This document shows, one piece after another, positions 21,450 to 33,501 of a stretch of DNA of 64,000 nt. The stretch is from the NCBI GenBank assembly GCA_024349245.1, contig JALDNG010000945.1, positions 1-64,000 on the forward strand, read 5' to 3'. The notes beneath the pieces are model-generated. The model was not told the DNA's origin and ran no database searches. It was given only the letters and a program-made list of their open reading frames with translations. A program made the translations under genes and the position numbers. The stretch is from Neodontobutis hainanensis. Its lineage: Eukaryota > Chordata > Actinopteri > Gobiiformes > Odontobutidae. How positions within the stretch are numbered: the first letter of the stretch is position 1; the number at the start of each line of letters is the position of its first letter.

Positions 21450-22657
21450 AGTGTGCTTACCAACTTTGTGGCATCTTCCAACATATTTTTAATCTGTCTT
21501 TACTACAACAGAAGGTCCCCAAAATTTGGAAGCACTCAGTCATTGTGCCCTTGGCGAAGTGCAACACTCCTAAAGCCTTGAATGATTTTAGACCAGTTGC
21601 TCTGACCTCCTTGGTTATGAAAACTTTTGAAAAAATAATTAAAGACATGGTGCTACTGCAGGTCAGGGAACAGCTAGACCCATTGCAGTTTGCTTACAGG
21701 TCTGAGAGAGGAGTGGAGGATGCTGTCATCATACTGTTGCACTTTATTCTTAAACATCTGGATGGAGCCAAGACACATGCCAGACTTTTATTTGTTGATT
21801 TTACTTCTGCTTTTAACACCATTCAGCCATTCCTGCTGGCAGAGAGACTTATGGCTGATTTTAACCTTGATTTTAACTTGGTTGGTTGGATATTGACTTT
21901 TTATTAGACAGACCTCAGTGTGTTAGAGTGAATGGTATTTTATCTGATGTGCTCTATTCCTCTACTGGTTCACCCCAAGGCTGCTGTCTCTCCCTCTTCT
22001 GTACATTCTGTACACAAACCAGTGTCGCAGTGTGTACAAGGATAGACACATTTTAAAGTTTGCAGATGACTCAATCATCAGCCTGCTCAGAGGGGATTAA
22101 CAGGATCATGGGCCAGTCCTTAATGACTTTGTTCAGTGGTGTGACCGCTCATTTTTACATATGAATGTGTTAAAAACAAAGGAAATTAAAATAGACTTCC
22201 GCAAATCACCACCTTGCCCCAGAGCCACTGTCATCAAGAACACAGACATTGAACTGGTCGACAGCTACAAATATCTCGAGTCATTCTGGACAATAAACTG
22301 TGTTTTGAGCCTTGGGTGGATGCTGTTTCTAAAAAAGTCCAACAACGATTATACTTCCTGAGGAAGATGAACAGTTTTAATGTATCCACTGAAATGATGA
22401 CACTGTTTTATCGTGCTTTTATTGAATCGGTTTTATCCTTCAGTATTGCTGCCTGGTTTGGAAGCCTCTCCCTGACCAACAAAAACAGACTGGGTAGTCT
22501 GGTTAAAGTGGCCAGTAAGATTTCGGGGAGGAGTCAGGCTCAGCTGAAGGACATTTACAGCCGACAGGTGCAGAGGAAGGCTGGTGCTATAGCGCAGTCC
22601 CAAGACCATCCCCTCAGAGGGGTCCTCCGGCCGGCGCTACAGAGCTCTGGGCTGTAG
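21450..22657 (+). pseudogene. Rex1-like ORF2, reverse transcriptase domain (frameshifted)
   Basis: Open pieces are 21,545-21,907 and 22,316-22,657, joined by a stop-ridden stretch. The first holds FRPVALTSLVMKTFEKI and LFVDFTSAFNTI, corresponding to RT motif regions including the first catalytic aspartate area. Near 22,058 another frame reads KFADDSIIS, the FADD catalytic box. The last piece has LRKMNSFNVSTEMMTLFYRAF and SVLSFSIAAWFGSLSL, typical of the RT C-terminal part in Rex1-type proteins. This domain would copy the element's RNA at the nicked target. At least three frameshifts and an early stop at 21,905-21,907 make it inactive. Confidence 0.8.
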
Positions 22658-22930
22658 GACTAAAAGATTAAATATGTCGTTTTTACCGACAGCTGTGAGG
22701 CACTTAAATGGCACCTAGCACTTTATAATCATTTTGCACAACAATAATTGCTTGTTTGCACAATGTTTTTATTCATGTTTTAATTCCATTTTGCACATTT
22801 TTATCTTGGTTTTTAGTGATTTCCATTGTTGATCCTGCTCTTGAGTTGTTGAAGTGTAATTCTATGTTGTATGTTTTTTAAGGAGCATGATGCTGCAAAA
22901 TTAATTTCCCCAAGAGGGACAATAAAGAAA
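22658..22930 (+). other. Rex1-like 3' UTR
   Basis: AT-rich sequence runs from the RT stop to the tail. It contains a gttttaatggtgcacc-like decayed end of ORF2, repeated ttgcaca motifs (about 22,733-22,797), and aatttccccaagagggacaataaag immediately before the tail. AATAAA-type signal: caataaag at about 22,919. Nothing else is recognised. Confidence 0.55.
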
Positions 22931-22958
22931 ACTTTGAACTTTGAACTTTGAACTTTGA
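22931..22958. repeat. ACTTTGA x4, Rex1-like 3' tail
   Basis: Four perfect 7-bp units lie directly after the 3' UTR and before L2 ORF2 sequence resumes. Short tandem 3' tails are usual in CR1/L2/Rex1-group LINEs, so this marks the element's 3' end. Confidence 0.85.
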
Positions 22959-23039
22959 GAATAACAGTTAGTTTGTCTAATCAGACAAACCTGATTCAAA
23001 TTCCCTGCAAACAGATAAAGTCTAGTCCTGCTCAAACAG

Positions 23040-23948
23040 ACTTGAAACTTGCAGTGTTCAATGTCAGGTCTTTGGGAAACAAATCTTTTTAATTAATGAT
23101 TTTATAATTTCAAATAAGCTTGATTTTATGTTTTTAACAGAAACATGGTTAGACAGTAAGACTGGAAATGCTGTCCTTATTGAATCCACCCCATCGAATT
23201 TCACATTTTTATCCAAAATGCGGAAAACAAAAAGGGTGGTGGTGTTTGTGCTATTTTTAGGATAATATTCTTATCCAGAAACTATCACTTGGGGAGTTTT
23301 CATCATTTGAGTATGTGGCATTCAAAATGGAGTTGAGGTTTTCTCCATCTATTTTATATGTTGTTCTTTACAAACCACCCCAACAATGTCATGATTTTAT
23401 TGATGAGTTTACTGAAATGCTTTATCTGCACAGAATATGAACAAATAATCATATCAGGTGATTTTAACGTGCATGTGGATAATGTTTCTGACAGAAATGC
23501 CAAAGAACTTTCTACTATTCTTGATACTTTTGGTCTTTGTCAGCATGTTAATGAGCCGACCCATAACAGAGGTCACACTCTGGACCTGGTCATTACAAAG
23601 GGTGTCCATATTTCAGATGTCACTGTGATTGATGTTGCTCTGTCTGATCATTCTTGTGTCTTTTTCCATCTGTCCATGATTCCAAAAGCTGCTGCTGGAC
23701 CTACAGTTGTTCAGAAGAGACACATTAATGATAACACCAGGACACAGTTTATGGAGGCAATCAGGTTTGAAAATGCCTCATCAGGTCAAGTTGATGATTT
23801 AATGAATTGTTATACTTCAGGTGTTTTAAATGTTATGGACGCCATTGCTCCTGTTAAGGTTAAAGTGATGAAGCGGCAGAAGGCTTCGTGGAGCAATGCT
23901 CCTTCTGTCAGGGCACAGAAAGGGAATGCGGCAAAGAAAATGGCGTAA
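23040..23948 (+). pseudogene. L2 ORF2, endonuclease domain (frameshifted)
   Basis: Translation from about 23,045 gives LKLAVFNVRSLGNKS, then KLDFMFLTETWLDS (endonuclease motifs with the TETW glutamate) and LIESTPSNF. After frame changes near 23,240 and 23,430, the ORF at 23,358-23,948 carries IISGDFNVHVDN (GDFN motif, about 23,452), EPTHNRGHTLDLVITKG, and VALSDHSCVFFHLS (SDH active-site histidine, about 23,633). This is an APE-type endonuclease of an L2-clade LINE. All core motifs are recognisable but spread over three frames, so the copy is dead. The piece at 23,896-24,090 continues into the endonuclease-RT linker. Confidence 0.82.
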
Positions 23949-24086
23949 ATTTAAACTCTTAATTCATTATGAGGTATACAAAGAAAATCTGCATGTTTTC
24001 AATCAAACTTTGAAAAAGCAAGAGAAATATTCTTCTCAGAGCTCATCAACCACAGCAGTAACAACTCACGTGTCCTGTTTGCTACA

Positions 24087-25717
24087 GTGAACAGATTAAC
24101 AAACCCTCCAACTCCATTTCCTCCAGAATTAGTTTCCAACACTAAATGCAATGAGTTTGCATTGTTTTTTAACGACAAGGTTCAAGGCATTAAACATGCG
24201 ATACAGTCCAAAGGGCAAACAACAACACTGCAGCCACATAGGAGACCTTTGTTTGAGTTTACACATTTTACACCCATTAATGACAGAACAATTGAAAAAC
24301 TGTCTCCAGCCTGAGTTCATCCACCTGCTGCCTCGATGTTTTACCCACTAGATTTCTAAAATCAGTACTAAGCAGTTTGTTACCACAACTCACTAATATA
24401 GTCAATAATTCCTTACAGTTTGGAACATTTCCAAGGGCCTTAAAAACTGCTGTCATCAAGCCTCTCCTAAAGAAGAGAAGTCTTGATGCTACAGTGCTCA
24501 ACAACTATCGCCCATATCAAACCTGCCATTTTTAGGAAAGTCATCGAAAAGTTGTATATCAGCAACTTAATGACTTTCTATTGCTTAACAACTGCTTTGA
24601 TCCTTTTCAGTCAGGTTTTAGGCCCCATCACAGCACTGAGACTGCACTTATCAAAGTCACAAATGACATCCGCCTGAACACTGACGCGGGCAAAGTCTCT
24701 GTCTTAGTTCTGTTGGACTTGAGTGCTGCGCTTGATACAGTGGACCATGAAATCCTGTCACAAAGATTAGATGAATGGATAGGTATCTCTGGAACTGCTC
24801 TTAAATGGTTTCAGTCCTATCTTGAAGACAGGAAGTACTTTGTTTCGGTTGGAAACTGTGTATCAGACCAAATGGCCCTGACATGTGGGTTCCACAGGGG
24901 TCTATCTTGGGACCTCTATTATTCAATCTTTACATGCTTCCTTTAGGCCAGTTAATACACAGCTGTGGTGTATCCTACCATAATTATGCAGATGACACTC
25001 AGATTTACATTTCACTCACAGCAGGTGAAAATGGACCAATGCTTTTCATTGTGTCACTGCATCGAACAGATTGATGTGTGGATGCAAAATAATTTTCTCC
25101 AACTGAACAGAAACAAGACTGAAATAATTATCTTTGGACCACAGAAACAAGAGAAAATGTCAGCAGTCACCTCGAGTCTCTTTCTCTAAAATCTAAAAAC
25201 CAGGTTAGAAATCTAGGGGTCATCATGGACTCAGACTTGAATTTCCAGAGTCACATTAAGTCAATTACATCATCTGCATTTTATCACCTTAAAAATATTT
25301 CCAGAGTCAAAGGCATAATGTCTCAACCAGACTTAGAGAAACTTATTCATGCTTTTATCTCCAGCAGGTTAGATTACTGTAACGGCCTGCTCACTGGTCT
25401 CTCAAACGCGAGGGTTAAGACAGCTGCAGCTTATTCAGAACGCTGCTGCTCGGGTTCTAACTAACACCAGGAAGTACAACCACATCAGTCCAGTTTTAAA
25501 ATCTCTGCACTGGCTTCCTCATGCTCAGAGGATAGACTTTAAAACAGCACTACTGGTTTACAAGTCTCTAAATGGTTTAGCACCAGAATATATTTCTGAA
25601 ATGCTAGTAGCTTATGAGCCTCCTCGGACTCTAAGAACATCTGGGACAGGCCTTCTGCTCGTGCCCAGAGTTAGAAGTAAACAGGGTGAAGCAGCGTTTA
25701 AGTTTCTTCTTTTATAA
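24087..25717 (+). pseudogene. L2 ORF2, linker, reverse transcriptase and C-terminus (frameshifted)
   Basis: The linker piece 24,087-24,314 has LFFNDKVQGIKHAI. RT pieces follow: FQSGFRPHHSTETALIKV and VLLDLSAALDTVDHEIL (24,581-24,946, with F-to-L change in the usual SAAFDTVDH), then WVPQGSILGPLLFNLYM and YHNYADDTQIYIS in a second frame. The YADD catalytic box at 24,985-24,996 is intact. LGVIMDSDLNFQSHI and SSRLDYCNGLLTGL lie at 25,213-25,410. After a further shift, HISPVLKSLHWLPHAQRI and YKSLNGLAPEYIS lead to a stop at 25,715-25,717. These are hallmark L2-type ORF2 segments. Several frameshifts make it non-functional. Confidence 0.85.
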
Positions 25718-25825
25718 TGCTTTTAATCTTTCTTATGTTTCCAAATCTAAATCTTGTAAATTGTCTTTTATTTCTGTAAAGCACTTTGAGTTACCCAGTG
25801 TATGAATTGTGCTATATAAATAAAA
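25718..25825 (+). other. L2 3' UTR
   Basis: A short 3' UTR follows the ORF2 stop. It contains ctgtaaagcactttgagttac and tgtgctatataaataaaa, the usual conserved end of fish L2 elements as I remember it. AATAAA at about 25,819 precedes the TTGCC tail. Confidence 0.8.
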
Positions 25826-25840
25826 TTGCCTTGCCTTGCC
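25826..25840. repeat. TTGCC x3, L2 3' tail
   Basis: Three TTGCC units end the L2 copy. The next bases (tagtctccctgcccg) are array sequence and belong to the right candidate target duplication at 25,840-25,852. Confidence 0.85.
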
Positions 25841-28800
25841 TAGTCTCCCTGCCCGTTGCCTCCTCTGAACTCTCGGTGGCCTCTGCCTTCTCTGGTCTCT
25901 CTGCCCGTTGCCTCCTCTGGTTACTCTGCTCTCTCTACCTCCTCTGGTCTCTCTGTGAACTCTTCCTCCTCTGGTCTCTCTGTGGCCTATGCCTCCTCTG
26001 GATTCTCTGTGGCCTCTGCCTCCTCTGGTCTCTCTGTCTCCTATGCCTCCACTGGTCTCTCAGTGGCCTTTGACTCCACTCATCTCTCTGTGGCCTCTGC
26101 CTCCTCTGCTCTCTCTCTGGCCTCTACCTCCACTAGTCTCTCTGACTTATCTGTCTCCTCTAGTCTCTCTGTCACCTCTTCCTCCTCTGGTCTCTCTGTG
26201 GCCTCTGCCTCCTCTAGTCTCTCTGCCTTCTCTGCTTCCTCTTGTCTCTCTGTGTCCTCTGCCTTTACTGGACTCTCTGTGGCCTCTGCCTCCACTGGTC
26301 TCTCTGTGACTTATGCCTCCTCTGGTCTCTCTCTTGCCTCTGCCTCCTCTGGTCTCTCTGCCTCCTCTGCCTCCTCTGGTCTCTCTGTGACCTCTGCCTC
26401 CTCTGGTCTCTCTGTGGCCTATGCCTCCTCTGGTCTCTCTGTGGCCTCTTCCCCCTCTGGTCTAACTGTGGCCTTTGCCTCTTCTGCGCTCTATATCTCC
26501 TCTGCCTCCTCTCGTCTCTCTGTGGCCTCTGCCTCCTCTGGTCTGTCTGTGGCCTCTGCCTCCTCTGGACTCTCTGTCTCCGCTGCTCTAACTGTCTCCT
26601 CTGGTCTCTCTGTCTTTCTGCCTCCTCTGAACTCTTGATGGCCTCTGCCCCCTCTGTTCTCACTGTGGCCTCTGCTTCCTCTGGTATCTCTGTGGCCTCT
26701 GCCTCCTCTGGTCTCTATGTGGCATCTGCCTTCTCTGGTCTCTCTGCCTCCTCTGCATCCTCTCGTCTCTCTGCCTCCTCTGGTCTCTCTGTCTTTCTGC
26801 CTCCTCTGAACTCTCGTTGGCCTCTGCCCCCTCTGCTCTCACTGTGGCCTCTGCCTCCACTGGTCTCTCTATTACCTCTGCCTCCTCTGGTCTCTCTGCC
26901 TCCCTCTGGTCTCTCTCTATTGCCTCTGCCTCCTCTGGTCTCTCTTTTGCCTCTGCCTCCTCTGGTCTCTTTGTCTCCTCTTCCTCCTATAGTCACGCTA
27001 TGGCCTCTGCCTCCTCTGGTCTTTCTGCCTCCTCTGCCTCCCCTGCTCTAACTGCCTCCTCTGGTCTCTCTGTGGCCTCTGCCTCCTCTGGTCTCTCTGT
27101 GGCCTCTGCCTTCTCTGATCTCTCTGTGGCTGCTGCCTCCCCTGGTCTCTCTGTGTCATCTGCCTTTTCTGTTCTCTCTGTCTGGTCTCTCTGTCTCTGC
27201 CTCCTCTGGTCTTTCTGCCTCCTCTGCCTCCCCTGCTCTAACTGCCTCCTCTGCCTCCTCTGGACTCTCTGCCTCCTCTGGTCTTTCTGTGGCCTCTGCC
27301 TCCTCTGGTCTCTCTGTCTCCTCTGCCTCCTCTGGTCTCTCTACCTCCTCTGCCTCCTCTGGTCTGTCTGTGTCCTCTGCCTCCTCTCGTCTCTCTGTGG
27401 CCTCTGCCTCCTCTGGTCTCTCTGTCTCCTATGCCTCCACTGGTCTCTCAGTGGCCTTTGACTCCACTCGTCTCTCTGTGGCCTCTGCCTCCTCTGCTCT
27501 CTCTCTGGCCTCTGCCTCCACTAGTCTCTCTGACTTATCTTTCTCCTCTAGTCTCTCTGTCGCCTCTCCCTCCTCTGGTCTCTCTGTGGCCTCTGCCTCC
27601 TCTAATCTCTGGCCTCTGCCTCCACTGGTCTCTCTGATCTCTGCCTCTAGTCTCTCTGGCCTCTGCCTCCTCTGGTCTCTCTGTGGCCTCTGCCTCCTCT
27701 AACTCTCTGCCTCTCTGCCTCCTCTAGTCTCTCTGGCCTCTGCCTCTGGTCTCTGTGGCCTCTGCCTCCACTGGTCTCTCTGTGATGCCTCCTCTGGTCT
27801 CTCTCTGGCCTCTGCCTCCTCTGGTCTCTCTGCATCCTCTGCCTCTCTGCTCTCTCTGTGGCCTCTGTCTCCTCTGGACTCTCTTCCCCTATGGTCTCTA
27901 ACTGTGGCCTCTGCCTCTTCTGCGCTATATATCTCCTCTGCCTCCTCTGGTCTCTCTGTGGCCTCTGCCTCCTCTGGCCTCTCTAGTCTCTCTGCCTCCA
28001 CTAGTGTCTCTATTGCCTCTGCCTCCTCTGGTCTCTCTGTGGCCTCTGCTCTTCTGGTCTCTTTCTGCCTCCTCTGCCTCCTCTGGTCACTCTGTGGCCT
28101 CTGCCTCCTCTGGACTCTCTGCCTCCTCTGGTCTCTCTTTGGCATCTGCCTCCTTTGGTCTCTCTGCCTCCGCTGCTCTCTGCCTCCTCTGGTCTCTCTG
28201 TGGCCGCTGCCTCCTCTGGTCTCTCTGTGGCATCTGCCTTTTCTGGTCTCTCTGCCTCCTCTGCCTCCTCTGGTCTCTCTGTGGCCTCTGCCTCCTCTGG
28301 TCTTTGTGGCCTCTGCCTCCTCTGGTCTCTCTTTGGCCTCTACCTCCTCTAGCCTCTCTGTGGCCTCTGCCTCCTCTGGACTCTCTATTCCTATATCTCC
28401 TCTGGTCTCTCTGTGGCCTCTGTCTCCTTTGGTCTCTCTGCCTCCTCTGCATCCTCTCGTCTCTCTGCCTCCTCTTGGCTCTCTGTCTTTCTGCCTCCTC
28501 TGAACTCTGTGGCCTCTTCCCCCTCTGGTCTACTGTGGCCTCTTCCTCTTCTGCTCTCTCAATCTCCTCTGCCTCCTCTCATCTCTCTGTGGCCTCTGCC
28601 TCCTCTGGTCTCTCTGTGGCCTCTGCCTTCTCTTGACTCTCTGCCTCCTCTGACCCCTCTAGTCTCTCTGCCTCCACTGCTCTATTTTTTGCCTCTGCCT
28701 CCTCTAGTCACTCTGTGGCCTCTGCCTCCTCTGGACTCTCTGCCTCCTCTGGTCTCTTTGTGGCCTCTGCCTCCTCTGGTCTCTCTGCCTCCTGCCTCCC

Positions 28801-31800
28801 TGCTCTCTGCCTCCTCTGGTCTCTCTGTGGCCTCTGCCTCCTTTGGTCTATCTGTGGCCTCTGCCTCCTCTGGTTTCTCTGTGGCCTCTACCTCCTCTGG
28901 CCTCTCTGTGGCCTCTGCCTCCTCTGGACTCTCTGCCTCCTCTGGTCTTTTGTGGCCTCTGCCTCCTCTGGTCTCTCTGCCTCCTCTGCTCCCTCTGCTC
29001 TCTGCCTCCACTGGTCTCTCAATTGCCTCTGCCTACTCTGGTCTCTTTGTCTCCTCTGCCTCCTCTAGTCACTCTGTGACCTCTGCCTCTTCTGGTCTCT
29101 CTGTGGCCTCTGCCTCCTCTGGACTCTCTGCCTCCTCTAGTCTTTCTGTGGCCTCTGCCTCCTCTAGACTCTCTGCCTCCCTCTGCATCCTCTCGTCTCT
29201 CTGTCTCGTCTGCCTCCTCTGGTCTCTCTGCCTCCTCTGCCTCCTCTGGTCTCTCTGTGGCCTCTGTCTTCTCTGTCTCTCTGCCTCCTCTGCCCCCTCT
29301 GGTCTCTCTGTTTCTCCTCTGGTCTCTCTGTGCCTCTGCCTCCTTTGGTCTCTCTGTTGCCTCTGCCTCATCTGGTCTCTCTGCTTCCTCTGCCTCCTCT
29401 CGTCTCTCTGTGGCCTCTGCCTCCTCTGCTCTCTCTGTCTCCCCTGCCTCCACTGGTCTCTCTGCCTTCTCTGCCTCCTCTGCTCTCTCTACCTCCACTG
29501 GTCTCTCTGTGACCTCTGCAATCCTCTGGTCTCTCTGTGGCCTATGCCTCCTCTGGATTCTCTGTGGCCTCTGCCTCCTCTGGTCTCTCTGTCTCCTCTG
29601 CCTCCTCTGGTCTCTCTACCTCCTCTGCCTCCTCTGGTCTCTCTGTGGCCTCTGCCTCCTCTCGTCTCTCTGTGGCCTCTGCCACCTCTGGTCTCTCTGC
29701 CTCTCTCTATGCCTCCACTGGTCTCTCAGTGGCCTGCCTCCACTCGTCTCTCTGCTCCTCTGCCTCCTCTGGTCTCTCTGCGGCCTCTGCCTCCTCTAGT
29801 CTCTCTGCCTTCTCTGCCTCCTCTTGTCTCTCTGTGGCCTCTGCCTTTACTGGTCTCTCTCTGGCCTCTGCCTCCTCTGGTCTCTCTGCCTCCTCTGCCT
29901 CCTCCTGTCTCTCTGTGGCCTCTGACTCCTCTGGACTCTCTGCCTCCTCTGGTCTCTCTGTGACCTCTGCTTCCTCTGGTCTCTCTGTGGCCTCTGCCTC
30001 CTCTTGTCTCTCTATTCCTCTATCTGCCTCTCTGGATTCTCTGTCTTTCTGCCTCCTCTGAACTCTCGGTGGCCTCTTCCCCCTCTGGTCTAACTGTGGC
30101 CTTTGCCTCTTCTGCGCCCTATATCTCCTCTGCCTCCTCTCGTCTCTCTGTGGCCTCTGCCTCCTTTGGTCTCTCTGTGGCCTCTGCCTCCTCTGGCCTC
30201 TCTAGTCTCTCTGCCTCCACTAGTCTCTCTTATGCCTCTGCCTCCTCTGGTCTGTCTGTGGCCTCTGACTCCTCTGGTCTCTTTGTCTCCTATGCCTCCT
30301 CTAGTCACTCTGTGGCCTCTGCCTCCTCTGGTCTCTCTGTGGCCTCCGCCTCCTCTGGTCTCTCTGCCTCCGCTGCTCTAACTGCCTCCTCTGGTCTCTC
30401 TGTGGCCGCTGCCTCCTCTGGTCTCTCTGTGGCATCTGCCTTTTCTGGTCTCTCTGCCTCCTCTGCCTCCTCTGGTCTCTCTGTGGCCTCTGCCTCCTCT
30501 GGTCTTTTTGTGGCTTCTGCCTTCTCTGGTCTCTCTGTGGCCTCTACCTCCTCTAGCCTCTCTGTGGCCTCTGCCTCCTCTGGACTCTCTATTCCTCTAT
30601 CTCCTCTGGTCTCTCTGTGGCCTCTGTCTCCTTTGGTCTCTCTGCCTCCTCTGCATCCTCTCGTCTCTCTGCCTCCTCTGGGCTCTCTGTCTTTCTGCCT
30701 CAACTGAACTCTCGGTGGCCTCTTCCCCTCTGGTCTAACTGTGGCCTCTTCCTCTTCTGCTCTCTCTATCTCCTCTGCCTCCTCTGGTCTCTCTGTGGCC
30801 TCTGCCTCCTCTGGTCTCTCTGTGGCCTCTGCCTCCTCTTGACTCTCTCTGCCTCCTCTGCCTCCTCTGGTCTCTCTGCCTCCTGCTCTCTTTTTGCCTC
30901 TGCCTCCTCTGGTCACTCTGTGGCCTCTGCCTCCTCTGGACTCTCTGCCTCCTCTGGTCTCTCTGTGGCCTCTGCCTCCTCTGGTCTGTCTGCCTCCTCG
31001 CTGCTCTAACTGCCTCCTCTGGTCTCTCTGTGGCCTCTGCCTCCTCTGGTCTTCTCTGTGGCCTCTGCCTCCTCTGCTCTCTTGTCTCCCCTGCCTCCAC
31101 TGGTCTCTCTGCCTTCTCTGCATCCTCTGCTCTCTCTGCCTCCACTGGTCTCTCTGTGGCCTCTGCCTCCTCTGGTCTCTCTGTGGCCTCTGCCTCCTCT
31201 GGATTCTCTGTGGCCTCTGCCTCCTCTGGTCTCTCTGTCTCCTCTGCCTCCAATGGTCTCTCTACCTCCTCTGCCTCCTCTGGTCTGTCTGTGTCCTCTG
31301 CCTCCTGTCGTCTCTCTGTGGCCTCTGCCTCCTCTGGTCTCTCTGTGGCCTATGCCTCCTCTGGTCTCTCTGTGGCCTCTGCCTCCTCTGGTCTCTCTGT
31401 GACCTCTGCCTCCTCTGCTCTCTCTGGCCTCTGCCTCCACTGGTCTCTCTGACTTATCTGTCTCCTCTAGACTCTCTGTCGCCTCTGCCTCCTCTGGTCT
31501 CTCTGTGGCCTCTGCCTCCTCTGGTCTCTCTGTCTCCTCTGCCTCCTCTGGTCTCTCTGTGGCCTCTGCCTTTACTGGTCTCTCTCTGGCCTCTGCCTCC
31601 TCTGGTCTCTCTGCCTCCTCTGCCTCCTCTGGTCTCTCTGTGGCCTCTGACTCCTCTGGACTCTCTGCCTCTCTCCTCTGGTCTCTCTGTGACCTCTGCT
31701 TCCTCTGGTCTCTCTGTGGCCTCTGCCTCCTCTTGTCTCTCTGCCTCCTCTATCTCCTCTGGGTTCTCTGTCTTTCTGCCTCCTCTGAACTCTCTGTGGC

Positions 31801-32802
31801 CTCTTCCTCCTCTGGTCTAACTGTGGCCTCTGCCTCTTCTCGCTCTATATCTCCTCTGCCTCCTCTCGTCTCTCTGTGGCCTCTGCCTCCTCTGGTCTCT
31901 CTGTGGCCTCTGCCTCCTCTGGCCTCTGCCTGTCTCTCTGCCTCCTCTGGTCTCTCTGTGCCTCTGCCTCCTCTGGTCTGTCTGCTGCCTCTGGCTCCTC
32001 TGGTCTCTTTGTCTCCTATGCCTCCTCTAGTCACTCTGTGGCCTCTGCCTCCTCTGGACTCTCTGCCTCCTCTGGTCTCTCTGTGGCCTCTGCCTCCTCT
32101 GGTCTCTCTGCCTCCCGCTGCTCTAACTGCCTCCTCTGGTCTCTCTGTGGCCTCTGCCTCCTCTGGTCTCTCTGTGGCATCTGCCTCCTGGTCTCTCTGC
32201 CTCCTCTGCCTCCTCTGGTCTCTCTGTGGCCTCTGCCTCCTCTGGTCTTTTGTCTCTGCCTCCTCTGGTCTCTCTGTGGCCTCTACCTCCTCTCTGGTCT
32301 CTCTGTGGCCTCTGCCTCCTCTGGACTCTCTATTCCTCCTATCTCCTCTCTGGTCTCTCTGTGGCCTCTGTCTCCTTTGGTCTCTCTGCCTCCTCTGCAT
32401 CCTCTCGTGGCCTCTGCCTCCTCTGGGCTCTCTGTCTTTCTGCCTCCTCTGAACTCTCGGCTGTGGCCTCTTCCCCCTCTGGTCTCTGTGCCCTCTTCCT
32501 CTTCTGCTCTCTCTCTATCTCCTCTGCCTCCTCTGGTCTCTCTGTGGCCTCTGCCTCCTCTGGTCTCTCTGTGGCCTCTGCCTCCTCTGGTCTCTCTGTG
32601 GCCTCTGACTCCTCTGGACTCTCTGCCTCCTCTGGTCTCTCTGTGACCTCTGCTTCCTCTGGTCTCTCTGTGGCCTCTGCCTCCTCTTGTCTCTCTATTT
32701 CTCTATCTCCTCTGGGTTCTCTGTCTTTCTGCCTCCTCTGAACTCTCGGTGGCCTCTTCCCCCTCTGGTCTAACTGTGGCCTTTGCCTCTTCTGCGCTCT
32801 AT
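25841..32802. repeat. 27-bp minisatellite, segment II
   Basis: The same nonamer-built array resumes right after the L2 tail. It contains diverged landmark units that recur elsewhere: gtctttctgcctcctctgaactct (for example about 26,610, 26,797, 28,487, 30,043), cttctgcgctctatatctcc (26,485; variants near 27,920 and 30,112), and gacctctgcaatcctc (29,513). Open frames on both strands follow from the 3-divisible unit. They switch between ASASSGLSV-, PLPPLVSLW- and CLLWSLCGL-type repeats at indels, which argues against coding. It is interrupted at 32,803 by the DNA transposon. Confidence 0.96.
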
Positions 32803-32830
32803 GGCTGTGTCCAAATTCAGGGTCTACATC
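32803..32830 (+). repeat. Transposon terminal inverted repeat, left
   Basis: Begins GGCTGTGTCCAAATTCAGGG and continues with tctacatc. It pairs with 33,502-33,529 in inverse orientation with one mismatch (tctAcatc against tctGcatc). A related sub-terminal copy of the gaatttggacagcc phrase lies at about 32,901. Confidence 0.9.
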
Positions 32831-33501
32831 CTCCTTAGGATCCTTCCTACCCGGTTGAAGGAGGAGGGTCCTCCGACGACCATAAAACCCGTCGGTGTTT
32901 GTGAATTTGGACAGCCTACCCTTCTTTCAGTTCCCTCCTCCTTACCCGTTGCTCATTTCCTGTCTTAACCTGGCTCTGACAGCTAAGCTTTTTTTTGTTT
33001 GCTCTGGTAAAGAGCTCATCGTTCTTTCCCCGGAGCTTTATAAAAACTTCTGTCTGCTCTTTCATCCCTGGAAGCGTTCAACAGCTTCTATCACTAACAG
33101 ATTAGCTGTGTGTAAGGGGATATTCACACAGGCTGTAAGGAAGAAGCTAGTTTCTGTAATGTTTTTGGTATATAAACGTACAAATGTAAAAAAAAAAAAT
33201 ACTTAACAAAATGTATGACAACCACTGAAAAAAACACGTATTTTTTTTAAAAGCCAGTTTTTAAAAAACGTACATCTAAAAGCATACTACTCTCCCACTC
33301 CGCTACCGCTCACTTCATTGGCCATTACGCTCTGCCGAAAAGAATTATGGGATAGGTAGGACGGGAAAGGATCCACCACACCCATCCTTCCAATTCGGGG
33401 AAAAGGAGGGCGTGTTGTGGGCGCATTTGAAGGATCCTCTGAATTTGGACAGCCTTCGTGCTGCGCTGTGGCGTAACATCCTTCAAATGAGGACTCCGAA
33501 A

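Larger units (their letters stand above)
19620..22958 (+). mobile_element. Rex1/Babar-like LINE, degenerate, nested inside L2
   Basis: A GC-rich leader (about 19,625-20,120) precedes a broken ORF2 with endonuclease and reverse transcriptase. A 3' UTR with caataaag and a tail of four ACTTTGA units (22,931-22,958) follow. The left edge is estimated from where L2 ORF1-linker character stops, and GAGAA occurs at both edges (19,615-19,619 and 22,957-22,961). Protein features match the Rex1/Babar clade of teleost non-LTR elements as I remember them: NTQSLRNKIDELQ near the N-terminus, LGDFNHC, DLCYGS.KGAY, SAFNTI and FADD. Many frameshifts and stops make it inactive. Confidence 0.8.
22959..25840 (+). 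mobile_element. L2 (Maui-type) LINE, 3' part (ORF2 and tail)
   Basis: This resumes immediately after the Rex1-like tail with the N-terminal coding region of an L2 ORF2. It runs through endonuclease and reverse transcriptase to a 3' UTR with tgctatataaataaaattgcc and three TTGCC units, and then array sequence follows. It supplies the part missing from the L2 piece at 17,962-19,619 in the same orientation, with no obvious overlap. This supports one L2 interrupted by Rex1. Confidence 0.85.

Noticed and set aside
32895..33206. 103-codon frame inside the DNA transposon as a transposase remnant
   Set aside because: No recognisable transposase or DNA-binding motif. The translation is low in similarity to anything I can name, and the element is too short to carry a transposase domain.
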